Shown piece after piece: positions 54,288 to 62,696 of a DNA stretch of 64,000 bases. The translations under genes were made by a program, and so were the position numbers. The stretch comes from Wukongibacter sp050859025 (GTDB lineage Bacteria; Bacillota; Clostridia; Peptostreptococcales; Caminicellaceae): assembly GCF_050859025.1 (NCBI RefSeq), contig NZ_CP138200.1, forward strand, positions 1,860,001 to 1,924,000, given 5' to 3'. Within the stretch, counting starts at the first letter, position 1, and every line of letters begins with the position of its first letter. The notes beneath the pieces were generated by a model that worked only from the letters and a program-made list of their open reading frames with translations, did no database searches and was not told where the DNA came from.

Positions 54288-54328
54288 AAAAACTCAGAGA
54301 TAACAATATCTCTGAGTTTTTATTTTTT
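54288..54328 (+). terminator. Strong intrinsic terminator
   Basis: AAAACTCAGAGATA / TATCTCTGAGTTTT with a four-base loop, followed by TATTTTTT. Confidence 0.85.
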
Positions 54329-54535
54329 GAGTAATTTTTCAAAGAGAAATTTAGACCAAAATAAGGAAATCGAAGCTTTGAAAATTTTTCTGTATGTATT
54401 TATTTAATATGGAGTTTAATTATCTAAAGCTTAGTAAATGAAATTTTCACGATATGATTTAGAATAAAAGACCGTCATATAACAGAAAATATTATATAGA
54501 CTCATAAGATTCATAAATGAAAAGGAGGTCAATAA

Positions 54536-55429
54536 GTGAAAAGACAGTTATTGAGTTTAGTAGCTTTAGCTTTAGTGGTAATATTAATAAGTGTATTTTA
54601 CATAGATATAGCTCATGCAAGGACCATATACTGGGGAACGAGGGGAGAGGATGTAAGGGCAGTTCAAGAAAAACTAAAGAGATGGGGATACTATAAAGGG
54701 GTCGCAGATGGTGTTTATGGAAAAGAAACATATAGAGCTGTTACTTACTTTCAAAGGAAGTATGGTCTGAGGGCTGATGGTGTTGTAGGAGATAGAACTA
54801 AAGAGGCATTAGGTATAACTGTTACTAGAAAGTCCATTCCTTACAATAAGACAGTAGAAATAGCCCAAAGAAAGCTTAAGCAGTGGAGATACTATAATGG
54901 TGCCGTAGATGGTATTTATGGACCTAAAACCTATAGTGCAGTTATAAAATTTCAAAGGAAGAATGGTTTGAAGGTAGATGGACATATTGGTTTGCAAACA
55001 AGAAAGGCTTTAGGAATAACTACTAAGACCGTCAGTGGTAACTATGCAGATACTAGCAAAGGCGTATCAAAATCTGATGATGTAACATTACTAGCTATGA
55101 TTATAAATGGAGAAGCTAGAGGAGAACCATATGTTGGACAAGTAGCCGTAGGTGCAGTAGTACTTAATAGAGTGAAGAATCCATCCTTTCCCAACTCTAT
55201 TGCAGGAGTTATGTATCAGCCATTGGCATTTGAAGCGGTTGCCAATGGTCAGGTATATAAGCCTATAGAGGCAAATTCATTTAAAGCGGCTAGAGATGCT
55301 TTAAATGGTTGGGACCCTACTGGGGGAGCGATATACTATTGGAATCCTTCCGGTAATATTACTAGTAAGTGGATAAGGAGGTTAAATCCTACTCTTTCAA
55401 TTGGGAGACATGTGTTTGCAAAAAAATAA
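54536..55429 (+). CDS. sleB: Spore cortex-lytic enzyme SleB
   Basis: A 297-residue exported enzyme. A signal peptide ends near HARTIYWG. Two PG_binding_1 repeats (about 33-98 and 108-163) have ADGVYG/VDGIYG and FQRKYGL/FQRKNGL. The C-terminal Hydrolase_2 domain (about 185-297) has LLAMIINGEARGEPYVGQVAV with the catalytic Glu, and GGAIYYWNP. SleB is a lytic transglycosylase that attacks cortex muramic-delta-lactam during germination. B. subtilis SleB has one PG-binding repeat; this one has two. GTG start after GGAGG. It forms an operon with ypeB. Confidence 0.95.
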   Translation: MKRQLLSLVALALVVILISVFYIDIAHARTIYWGTRGEDVRAVQEKLKRWGYYKGVADGVYGKETYRAVTYFQRKYGLRADGVVGDRTKEALGITVTRKSIPYNKTVEIAQRKLKQWRYYNGAVDGIYGPKTYSAVIKFQRKNGLKVDGHIGLQTRKALGITTKTVSGNYADTSKGVSKSDDVTLLAMIINGEARGEPYVGQVAVGAVVLNRVKNPSFPNSIAGVMYQPLAFEAVANGQVYKPIEANSFKAARDALNGWDPTGGAIYYWNPSGNITSKWIRRLNPTLSIGRHVFAKK

Positions 55430-55444
55430 TGGGGATGATAGGGA

Positions 55445-56794
55445 ATGAAGAACATTTTAATAGGTATGGTTGTTTCCCTAGCAATAATATTAGGGTTAAC
55501 ATATAATTGGGGATATAATCAGCAAATTGAGCTTAAGAACTACAATGTATACGTTGAAAACCAATTCAGAAGAATGTTTTATGATTTAGTTGGGAATGTA
55601 GAGAACGTTCAGTCAAACCTTTCTAAAATTATGGTTTCAGGAACTCCTAAACAGAATGTTTTATTGTTTACAGATTTGATGTATAAGTGTTATAATGCTC
55701 AGGAAGAATTGACTCAGCTTCCAATTGAATATAAGGATGTCAGTAAAACTCAGAAATTTTTGAGTCAGGTTGGAGATTTTTCTATGGCTATGTCTAAAAA
55801 ATGTTTAAGTGGAAAACCCTTGACAAATGAGGATATGAACACCTTAGAAGAATTACATAATTACTCTAACTATTTGTCACAGAATCTTCTAAAACTTCAA
55901 AGTGATATTACACAAAATGGAGTTAAGCTAGATAGCTTTATGGGAAAGACTGGTAAGGATCTTGAAGACATTAATGACAATATGCTGAATACAAGCTTTC
56001 TAAATGTGGAAGAAAGGATGCAGGAATATCCAGAGTTAATATATGATGGTCCCTTTTCTGAACATATAAGCAATATAAAACCTAAATTAAAGGGAAAGAA
56101 AATTACAAAGGATAAAGCAATTCAGATTGCTGCAAACTTTTTAAAGGATGGAAAAGGATATTCAGCTAAATTACTATCTGAAACTAAGAATACAAGATTT
56201 CCGTCATATATTGTTGAGCTAAAAGAAAATGGTAAGGATACTAATATAACTATGGCAATAACTAAGACAGCAGGTAAAGTTATATGGATGCTAAATACTA
56301 AGGAAATTGGTGATGAGAAGCTGAGTGTTAAAGTAGCTGTGAATAAGGCCAATGATTTCCTTAAAAAAAATGCATTCAATAACATGATTCCTACATATTC
56401 TGAAGAATATGACGGACAACTCGTTGTTAATTTTGCATATATGGATAACAATGTAATTGTTTATACAGATCTGATAAAAGTTAAGTTAAGCTTAGAGGAT
56501 GGAAGTATTATAGGATTTGAAGCTCAAGGATATTTATCTAATAACCATAAAAGAAGCATAGAAGAGCCTCAAATTACTAAGGAAGAGGCAATAAGAATGA
56601 TAAGTATTGATGCAGAGGTTGAAGACATTAAATTAGCCATTATACCTACTGAAGGATCAAAAGAAGTGCTTTGCTATGAAATTATGGCTAGCTACAAAAA
56701 GGATAGATTTTTAATATATATCAATGCTTTAAATGGAGAAGAGGAGGATATATTACAGGTTATTACTAAGGAAAATGGTGTTTTGATGATGTAA
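55445..56794 (+). CDS. ypeB: Germination protein YpeB
   Basis: A 449-residue protein with one N-terminal membrane anchor, a helical region (about 25-200) and PepSY-type repeats in the C-terminal half (ITKDKAIQIAANFL, KVAVNKANDFLKKNA, ITKEEAIRMISI). YpeB is needed to place SleB correctly in spores, and the two are mutually protective. It starts 15 bases after sleB. Length matches the family. Confidence 0.95.
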   Translation: MKNILIGMVVSLAIILGLTYNWGYNQQIELKNYNVYVENQFRRMFYDLVGNVENVQSNLSKIMVSGTPKQNVLLFTDLMYKCYNAQEELTQLPIEYKDVSKTQKFLSQVGDFSMAMSKKCLSGKPLTNEDMNTLEELHNYSNYLSQNLLKLQSDITQNGVKLDSFMGKTGKDLEDINDNMLNTSFLNVEERMQEYPELIYDGPFSEHISNIKPKLKGKKITKDKAIQIAANFLKDGKGYSAKLLSETKNTRFPSYIVELKENGKDTNITMAITKTAGKVIWMLNTKEIGDEKLSVKVAVNKANDFLKKNAFNNMIPTYSEEYDGQLVVNFAYMDNNVIVYTDLIKVKLSLEDGSIIGFEAQGYLSNNHKRSIEEPQITKEEAIRMISIDAEVEDIKLAIIPTEGSKEVLCYEIMASYKKDRFLIYINALNGEEEDILQVITKENGVLMM

Positions 56795-56841
56795 TCTACT
56801 AGGTCTTGTTATAGGTCATTTAAAATATAAATATATCTATC

Positions 56842-56886
56842 TAAAAAAGAGGGTGATATGATTTTTAATTTATACTCTCTTTTTTA
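56842..56886 (+). terminator. Terminator after sleB-ypeB
   Basis: AAAAAAGAGGGT pairs with ACTCTCTTTTTT around a long AT-rich loop. Confidence 0.7.
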
Positions 56887-57031
56887 GCGTAGATAGGCAT
56901 TTGAAAAGTATAAAGAAATACTATAGATTAAATAATAAATATATGATAAAATAAGTGTTTATCAAATAATAAAGCTAGATTGAAATCAGATTAATTAGAG
57001 TTTTTATATAAATGCTAGTAAGGAGGTAAGA

Positions 57032-57703
57032 ATGAAAAATTATAGTGCATTTGAAATAATAGGACCAAAGATGATTGGACCTTCTAGTTCTCATACTGCC
57101 GGTGCGGCTAGGCTAGGGAAAATAGCTGGAAAATTGGCAGATTATGATATAAAAAAAGTAAAGTTCATGCTTCATGGTTCATTTGCAAAAACATATAGAG
57201 GTCATGGAACGGATAGAGCTTTAATGGCAGGAATATTAGGTATGAAGGAAAGTGATGAGGAGCTTAAGGAGTCACTTAGGATTGCAAAGCAAAAGGGAAT
57301 AGACTACGAATTCATTGAAGCTGATTTAGGTGAAGTGCATCCTAATACAGTAAAGTTTGTTATTGAAAAATCTAATGGAGAGAAGATTGATCTTATTGGC
57401 TCTTCTATTGGTGGTGGTAATATAAAGGTTATTGAGATTAATGGATTGAAGCTCGAATTTACAGGGCAGTATCCAACTGTTATAACTAGGCACAAGGATC
57501 ATCCTGGGATTATTGCTAAGATTACTAAAATATTAGCATACTATAAGATTAATATAGCCTTTATGAGTGTATATAGACAGGACAAAGGCGAAGATGCTTT
57601 TATGGTTATAGAATCTGACAATAAGCTTGAACCTAAATTTATAGAATACATAAAAAATTCCGTAGAGGATATCAAAAATATATATTTGATAAATTCCTTA
57701 TAG
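57032..57703 (+). CDS. sdaAB: L-serine dehydratase, beta subunit
   Basis: A 223-residue subunit with IIGPKMIGPSSSHTAGAARLG at the start and an ACT domain at the end (PTVITRHKDHPGIIAKITKIL). It helps convert L-serine to pyruvate and ammonia with the [4Fe-4S] alpha subunit encoded next. AAGGAGGT precedes the ATG. The two-subunit form is typical of Gram-positive anaerobes. Confidence 0.95.
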   Translation: MKNYSAFEIIGPKMIGPSSSHTAGAARLGKIAGKLADYDIKKVKFMLHGSFAKTYRGHGTDRALMAGILGMKESDEELKESLRIAKQKGIDYEFIEADLGEVHPNTVKFVIEKSNGEKIDLIGSSIGGGNIKVIEINGLKLEFTGQYPTVITRHKDHPGIIAKITKILAYYKINIAFMSVYRQDKGEDAFMVIESDNKLEPKFIEYIKNSVEDIKNIYLINSL

Positions 57704-57743
57704 TGCAAATTATATACATTTCAAATAAGAAAGGATAGGGATA

Positions 57744-58628
57744 ATGAGCTATAAATTTAATAGTGGAGAGAGTCTAGTAAATATTTGCAAAGAACAAAAT
57801 AGAAAAATATGGGAAGTTATGCTTCTGAGAGAAGTTGAAAATTCAGATAAAACTGAGGAAGAAATATTTAGTTTGATGATGGAAAATCTAGAGGTGATGA
57901 AAAGAGCAGTTAAAAAAGGACTTGATGAAGATATCAAGTCTGTAAGTGGGCTTGTTGGAGGCGATGCAAAACTGCTCAAGAACAGATACGAAAATAAAGA
58001 TACTGCTTCAGGGAGTAGAATGCTTAAAGCCGTAGCTGGTGCAATGGCTGTTTTAGAAGTAAATGCTTCAATGGGTCAGGTAGTAGCAGCACCTACGGCT
58101 GGTTCCTGTGGGATTTTACCTGGGGTATTGATAACTATTGGAGAAGAATTAAATATTAGCGATGATGATTTAGTAAAGGGATTATTTACTGCCTCTGCTG
58201 TTGGACTTATAATATCTCAAAATGCTACTGTATCTGGTGCTGAAGGTGGATGTCAAGCTGAAACAGGAACTGCTTCTGCAATGGCAGCGGCTGCGGTTGT
58301 AGAGCTTTTAGGAGGAGAGCCTGAGGCGGCCTTACACGCTGCTTCTATGACTATAAAAAATATATTGGGATTAGTATGTGATCCTATTGCGGGATTGGTA
58401 GAATGTCCATGTGTCAAAAGAAATGCTATTGGTGCTGCTAATGCTCAGATATCAGCTGATATGGCATTGGCAGGTATTAAGAGTATAATTCCCTTTGATG
58501 AAGTAGTTGAGGCTATGTATAAAGTTGGCAAATCTCTGCCAAATGATTTAAGAGAGACGGCTCTAGGAGGATTAGCAGCAACTCCAACGGGGAAAAGGAT
58601 AATGAATGAAGTTTTTAATAAGAATTAA
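57744..58628 (+). CDS. sdaAA: L-serine dehydratase, alpha subunit
   Basis: A 294-residue iron-sulfur subunit. Blocks are APTAGSCGILPGVL, GAEGGCQAETGTASAMAAAA and LVCDPIAGLVECPCVKRNA, whose Cys residues hold the oxygen-sensitive [4Fe-4S] cluster. Catalysis uses the open iron of the cluster, not PLP. It follows sdaAB by 40 bases and is followed by a clear terminator. Confidence 0.95.
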   Translation: MSYKFNSGESLVNICKEQNRKIWEVMLLREVENSDKTEEEIFSLMMENLEVMKRAVKKGLDEDIKSVSGLVGGDAKLLKNRYENKDTASGSRMLKAVAGAMAVLEVNASMGQVVAAPTAGSCGILPGVLITIGEELNISDDDLVKGLFTASAVGLIISQNATVSGAEGGCQAETGTASAMAAAAVVELLGGEPEAALHAASMTIKNILGLVCDPIAGLVECPCVKRNAIGAANAQISADMALAGIKSIIPFDEVVEAMYKVGKSLPNDLRETALGGLAATPTGKRIMNEVFNKN

Positions 58629-58631
58629 TCT

Positions 58632-58660
58632 AAACTATCTCCAAATTGGAGATAGTTTTT
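58632..58660 (+). terminator. Intrinsic terminator after sdaAA
   Basis: AAACTATCTCC / GGAGATAGTTT with a five-base loop and T-run. Confidence 0.85.
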
Positions 58661-58827
58661 GACTATAGAGATTATTTTTGAAGTAGATAAATAAATACCA
58701 TAGAAAAATATTTAATAAAATGAACAAAATCCTCAAAAGTGGAGAAAATAGAGCAACTTTTCTTGTCTTTCCTCTAATATATGTTAAAATACATATTAGA
58801 ATGTAATAATTACAGGAGGACTATACT

Positions 58828-59334
58828 ATGAAAGACACTAGAAAACTAGTAATGATGGGATTGTTTGTAGCAATGGCTTTGGTCCTTCATATAGTTGAGA
58901 AAAATATACCTATACCATTTATGCCACCTAGAGCAAAATTAGGTATTTCAAATATAATAACATTAACTGTACTCATGTCTCTAGGCTTTAAGGATGCGCT
59001 TTATGTATTAGTAGTTAGAATAATACTCGGGTCAATATTTGGAGGGGCGATATCAGGTATTATATATAGCATTTCAGGTGGAATTTTGAGTTTACTAATG
59101 ATGGAACTTACTAGAAAATTAGGGAGAGAAAATGTTAGTGTAATAGGTATAAGTGTAATTGGAGCAGTATTTCATAATGTAGGACAGCTATTGGCTGCAG
59201 CCTTTGTGATAAATAACATGAATATATTCATATATTTTCCTGTATTATTTTTAGTATCTGTAGGAACTGGTATTTTTGTTGGACTAACTACAAGATATCT
59301 CCTGTCATATTTGAATGTAAATAATGGACTCTAG
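58828..59334 (+). CDS. Gx transporter family protein (Hpre_diP_synt_I type)
   Basis: A 168-residue membrane protein with about five spans. MPPRAKLGISNIITL and GSIFGGAISGIIYSISGG are typical of the family once called heptaprenyl diphosphate synthase component I and now grouped with S-component-like transporters. To my knowledge the Listeria EET protein EetB belongs to this family. No NusG-like EetA gene is adjacent, and the rest of the EET island is nearly 40 kb away, so a link is only suggestive. AGGAGG precedes the ATG. Confidence 0.82.
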   Translation: MKDTRKLVMMGLFVAMALVLHIVEKNIPIPFMPPRAKLGISNIITLTVLMSLGFKDALYVLVVRIILGSIFGGAISGIIYSISGGILSLLMMELTRKLGRENVSVIGISVIGAVFHNVGQLLAAAFVINNMNIFIYFPVLFLVSVGTGIFVGLTTRYLLSYLNVNNGL

Positions 59335-59455
59335 ATAAAAGAAAGCTTTTGCCTTTTATGCTTCTGAAATTTTAGTTATTTAGAGGGTCAGAACTCAGGT
59401 TTATAAGTGAGTTACCTATAGCAGTTGATTTTTAAGAAATTTTATGATATTTTAT

Positions 59456-59558
59456 TATAGAGCTTTTGGTAAAAGTTCTAATTTATGCATATAAAACTTT
59501 TAGAATTATTGAGGATTTTAATATGTATAAATTAAGATTTACTTAGAATTCTCTATAA
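59456..59558. repeat. Palindromic repeat family, full copy 3
   Basis: Left arm TATAGAGCTTTTGGTAAAAG, right arm TTAATATGTATAAATTAAG to TTCTCTATA. It ends against the preQ1 riboswitch candidate. GTTACCTATAGCAG at 59411-59424 also occurs before folD (48129). Confidence 0.65.
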
Positions 59559-59559
59559 A

Positions 59560-59600
59560 AGACAGTTCGAGAGCCTCCTGTCTATAAACAAAACTAAGGC
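59560..59600 (+). ncRNA. preQ1-I riboswitch candidate
   Basis: P1 is AGACAG / CTGTCT (six pairs) with a 12-base loop TTCGAGAGCCTC, followed by ATAAACAAAACTAAGGC. The B. subtilis queC-operon aptamer as I recall it has P1 AGAGG / CCTCT, a 12-base loop beginning TTC and ending in the ligand-contacting C, and the tail ATAAAAAACTAAGG. Loop length, TTC, last C and the A-rich CTAAGG tail agree. A pseudoknot between loop and tail is possible (GCC with GGC, or AG with CT). It lies upstream of the operon that contains queD, queE and queC, which is the expected target. Confidence 0.7.
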
Positions 59601-59768
59601 ACCCGCAATCTTAGAAGATATGATTTCAGAGCCTAGTCTATATCAATAAAACAAATATAGATTTGTTTGTTATTTGACTAAAGCCTTGATTTTACATATC
59701 TATAATTAGTCGTATCATGCAGTTGTTATATGAGACTGCATTGAAGATTAAACATAAATTGAGATTTT
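59601..59768. other. Leader between riboswitch candidate and terminator
   Basis: About 170 bases without a gene. Hairpins that could form are ACTAAGGC with GCCTAGTC (just after the aptamer) and ATGCAGT / ACTGCAT at about 59718-59743. No ORF of note. Confidence 0.35.
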
Positions 59769-59806
59769 AGGGACTGTCTTTGTTTTGAGGCAGTCTCTTT
59801 TTTATG
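59769..59806 (+). terminator. Terminator hairpin just before the queuosine operon
   Basis: AGGGACTGTCTT pairs with GAGGCAGTCTCT, followed by TTTTTT, and ends about 23 bases before the first start codon. It has no upstream gene of its own within 430 bases, so it is probably the off switch of the riboswitch or another attenuator. Confidence 0.65.
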
Positions 59807-59828
59807 TAATTAATAGAAAGGTGATGAA

Positions 59829-60821
59829 ATGAAAAACGTTGGACTTACCACGACTATACCAGTGGAAGTTTTATATGCTGCTGGTGTTATTCCAATAGAT
59901 TTGAACAATATTTTTGTGACTTCAAATAAAGGAAAAGAATATATAGAGAAATCTGAGATGGAAGGATTTCCAAGAAATTTGTGTTCATGGATAAAGGGAT
60001 TATTTTCCGTTGCACTAGATAATAATATCGATCAAATAATTGGAGTTTGTGAGGGCGATTGTTCAAATACTGAAGCTCTTTTAGAAGTTTGGAGAATGAA
60101 AGGACTCCATGTAGTTCCATTTGGATTTCCGAGAAATAGGAACATTGACAGTATAAAGAATGAGATTAATAGATTAATGGAGGTCTTTAATGTATCCATT
60201 AGAAAGGTAGATGGGGTAAAGAGAGAGCTTCATTATATTCGTGAAAGGATTAAATACTTAGACGAGCTTACATGGAAATATGATAAAGCCACTGGATTTG
60301 AAAACCATCTCTGGCAGGTTTGCTGTAGTGATTTTAATGGAGATTATAATAAATTTTCTCATGATTTAGAAGCAATTATTTCTGTAATAGAAGCAAGGGA
60401 ATCTAGAAAAAATGAAATAAGATTAGGATACATCGGTGTACCACCAATCTTCACAGACATATATGACCTTATAGAAGGATATGGAGGAAGAGTAGTGTAC
60501 AATGAGGTCCAAAGAGCTTTTTCCATGAGTGGATTTGATATATGTGACTCAATATATGATATGTATTTAAATTATACCTATCCTTATGGTATAGATTTTA
60601 GGTTAGAGGATATAAAAAATCAGATTGAATTAAGAAACTTAGATGGGATAATACATTATGTTCAGGCTTTTTGCTATAAAGGAATAGAAGACATAGTAGT
60701 TAAAAATAAGCTAGATGTTCCAGTTCTTACTATTGAAGGGGATTTGCCGGGACAGGTAGATGCTAGGACGAGGCTTAGAATAGAATCTTTTATAGATATG
60801 CTAAAGGACTATAGGCTTTAG
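59829..60821 (+). CDS. 2-hydroxyacyl-CoA dehydratase-type/double-cubane-cluster reductase
   Basis: A 330-residue protein of the HgdB/BcrB-like family. Candidate cluster ligands are Cys52 (RNLCSWIKG), Cys74 and Cys78 (GVCEGDCSN) and Cys282 (QAFCYKG), with further Cys at 165, 166 and 239. The single-subunit size resembles double-cubane cluster proteins (DCCP) such as that of Carboxydothermus, which receive low-potential electrons from an ATP-driven activator and can reduce small triple-bond molecules. It is the first gene of an operon with its activator and queD, queE and queC, behind a preQ1 riboswitch candidate. No acyl-CoA genes are nearby, so a CoA-ester substrate is unlikely. Its reaction is unknown. 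Confidence 0.85.
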   Translation: MKNVGLTTTIPVEVLYAAGVIPIDLNNIFVTSNKGKEYIEKSEMEGFPRNLCSWIKGLFSVALDNNIDQIIGVCEGDCSNTEALLEVWRMKGLHVVPFGFPRNRNIDSIKNEINRLMEVFNVSIRKVDGVKRELHYIRERIKYLDELTWKYDKATGFENHLWQVCCSDFNGDYNKFSHDLEAIISVIEARESRKNEIRLGYIGVPPIFTDIYDLIEGYGGRVVYNEVQRAFSMSGFDICDSIYDMYLNYTYPYGIDFRLEDIKNQIELRNLDGIIHYVQAFCYKGIEDIVVKNKLDVPVLTIEGDLPGQVDARTRLRIESFIDMLKDYRL

Positions 60822-60831
60822 GAGGAGAGGC

Positions 60832-61605
60832 ATGGCTTTTTTAGGTATTGATCTTGGTAGTAGGGCAGTTAAGATTGCCTTGATGGATGGAGAAGATATA
60901 ATAACTGAAAAGATTATTGGAACAATGACTTTTTACAGGGACTATACAAGTTACATTGATGGAAATATACATGTTAAATTTGAAGAATTAGGTATTAGTA
61001 ATAATAAAGAGGTGGAGTTAATTACAACGGGATATGGGAGAAATAATCTTAGATTATACAATTCAAAGGCTTTAAACGAAATAAAAGCTCATGTCTATGG
61101 TGCTCTGTATCAGACTAAGCTTAAGAATTTTACCCTATTGGATATTGGAGGCCAGGATACGAAGATAGTTAAGGTAGAGAAGGGGATCATTACAGATTTA
61201 GTACTTAATGATAAATGTGCTGCATCCAGTGGAAGATATATTGAAAATATGGCCTCTGTATTGGAAATATCTCTAGAAGAGCTTGTTGAGTATTATGAAT
61301 CTCCAGTTGATCTTAATGCTACTTGTGCTGTATTTGGAGAATCAGAGCTTATTGGAAAAATTGCAGAAGGATATAGTTTAACGGAGTTGGCGGCTGGAGT
61401 CAATTATTCATTATATCAAAGGATAAAGCCTCTGCTTAGAGATTTTAGAAATAGAACCTTAGTATTAACAGGCGGTGTGGCAAATAACAATGCAATACAA
61501 AAATACCTTGAAAAAGATTTTGAGGAGATAGTTATACCAAATAGACCCCAGTTAAATGGAGCCATTGGATGTTCATATTTTTCTAGGATAAGAAGTGGAA
61601 GGTGA
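60832..61605 (+). CDS. ATP-dependent activator of the double-cubane reductase (BadF/BadG/HgdC family)
   Basis: A 257-residue ASKHA-fold ATPase. It has FLGIDLGSRAVKIAL, LLDIGGQDTKIVKV and VLTGGVANNNAI. Cys129 in DKCAASSGRYIE and Cys165 in NATCAVFGESEL are the expected ligands of the [4Fe-4S] cluster shared by the dimer. Such activators use ATP to push single electrons into their partner reductase. It starts 11 bases after the reductase gene and overlaps the region of the queD start, so all five genes are probably one transcript. Confidence 0.9.
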   Translation: MAFLGIDLGSRAVKIALMDGEDIITEKIIGTMTFYRDYTSYIDGNIHVKFEELGISNNKEVELITTGYGRNNLRLYNSKALNEIKAHVYGALYQTKLKNFTLLDIGGQDTKIVKVEKGIITDLVLNDKCAASSGRYIENMASVLEISLEELVEYYESPVDLNATCAVFGESELIGKIAEGYSLTELAAGVNYSLYQRIKPLLRDFRNRTLVLTGGVANNNAIQKYLEKDFEEIVIPNRPQLNGAIGCSYFSRIRSGR

Positions 61606-61610
61606 TAGAA

Positions 61611-62003
61611 GTGCATAATAAATACGTTGATGTTACAAAAATATTTACCTTTGATAGTGCCCATAAATTAGAGAATTATGAAGGGGACTGTAAAAATCTT
61701 CATGGACATACCTATAAATTAGAGGTAACGGTGAGAGGAAGAACGGATTATAGAGGGATGGTAGTAGATTTTAGTGATTTAAAAAGGATAACAAAGGAAA
61801 ATGTTATTAGTAAACTGGATCATAAATATTTAAATGAGATTTTTGATTTTAATACAACATGTGAAAATATGATTGTTTGGATATTTGATAAGCTTAGCGA
61901 TGCTTTGGATTGTGAGATATATTTTCTAAAAAGAATTAGGCTTTGGGAGACACCCACTAGTTATGGGGAGATAGGAAGGGAAGAGTTTTTTAATGAGGGT
62001 TAA
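61611..62003 (+). CDS. queD: 6-carboxy-5,6,7,8-tetrahydropterin synthase
   Basis: A 130-residue QueD/PTPS-fold enzyme. The zinc site is His in FDSAHKL and the pair in LHGHTY; the catalytic Cys is in DCKNLHGH. It turns dihydroneopterin triphosphate into 6-carboxytetrahydropterin, the first committed step to preQ0. I prefer GTG at 61611, five bases after GGAAGGTGA; GTG at 61602 would also be in frame and overlaps the activator stop. Confidence 0.92.
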   Translation: MHNKYVDVTKIFTFDSAHKLENYEGDCKNLHGHTYKLEVTVRGRTDYRGMVVDFSDLKRITKENVISKLDHKYLNEIFDFNTTCENMIVWIFDKLSDALDCEIYFLKRIRLWETPTSYGEIGREEFFNEG

Positions 62004-62622
62004 TGAAATATTTGTTAGTATACAGGGAGAAGGTACAAGTACAGGCTATCCCACGATTTTTGTAAGATTTACAGGGTGCAATTTAAGGTGTAGCTATTGT
62101 GATACCACTTATTCCTATGATGAAGGTATAGAGATGACTGCTGAGGATATCTATAGCAAAGTTAAGGAGTATAAATATAAAAGGGTCTGCATTACTGGTG
62201 GAGAACCACTATTACAAGAAGAAATCCATAAACTACTATTTTTACTTAAAGAATATGAAGTCAATATAGAAACAAATGGTTCAATAGATATAAGTGAGTT
62301 TGACCTATGTGATAGACATAGATTCACAATGGATATGAAGACTCCATCATCCTTTGAATGTATGAAGATGAAGCTCGATAACTTTAAGTATTTACGAAGG
62401 ATAGATGAAATAAAATTTGTTATTGGTTCGAGAGAAGATTATGAATGGGCAAAAAAAATTATTGGAAACTGTTATCAAAGGGGAATTATTATATACTCAT
62501 CGGTTTTTACAAAAATAGATCCAAGGGAGATAATAGGCTGGATACTGGAAGATAGGCTTGATGTAAGATTTCAGCTGCAAATTCATAAGTTTATATGGAG
62601 TCCGGAAGAAAAGGGTGTGTAG
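61993..62622 (+). CDS. queE: 7-carboxy-7-deazaguanine synthase (radical SAM)
   Basis: A 209-residue radical SAM enzyme with GCNLRCSYCDTTYSYDEG holding the [4Fe-4S] Cys triad, ITGGEPLLQ for SAM, and IETNGSIDI. It contracts 6-carboxytetrahydropterin to 7-carboxy-7-deazaguanine. It overlaps queD by 11 bases, so translation is coupled. Confidence 0.94.
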   Translation: MRVNEIFVSIQGEGTSTGYPTIFVRFTGCNLRCSYCDTTYSYDEGIEMTAEDIYSKVKEYKYKRVCITGGEPLLQEEIHKLLFLLKEYEVNIETNGSIDISEFDLCDRHRFTMDMKTPSSFECMKMKLDNFKYLRRIDEIKFVIGSREDYEWAKKIIGNCYQRGIIIYSSVFTKIDPREIIGWILEDRLDVRFQLQIHKFIWSPEEKGV

Positions 62623-62696
62623 ATAAATATGGAGTCTAAGAATAATGAATTTCTGAGTTATTTAAAATTTCAATCATAAATTTGGAGGTATTTAAG

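Noticed and set aside
59829..61605. Amino-acid fermentation 2-hydroxyacyl-CoA dehydratase
   Set aside because: Only one large subunit is present, and no CoA transferase, electron-transfer flavoprotein or dehydrogenase genes are nearby.
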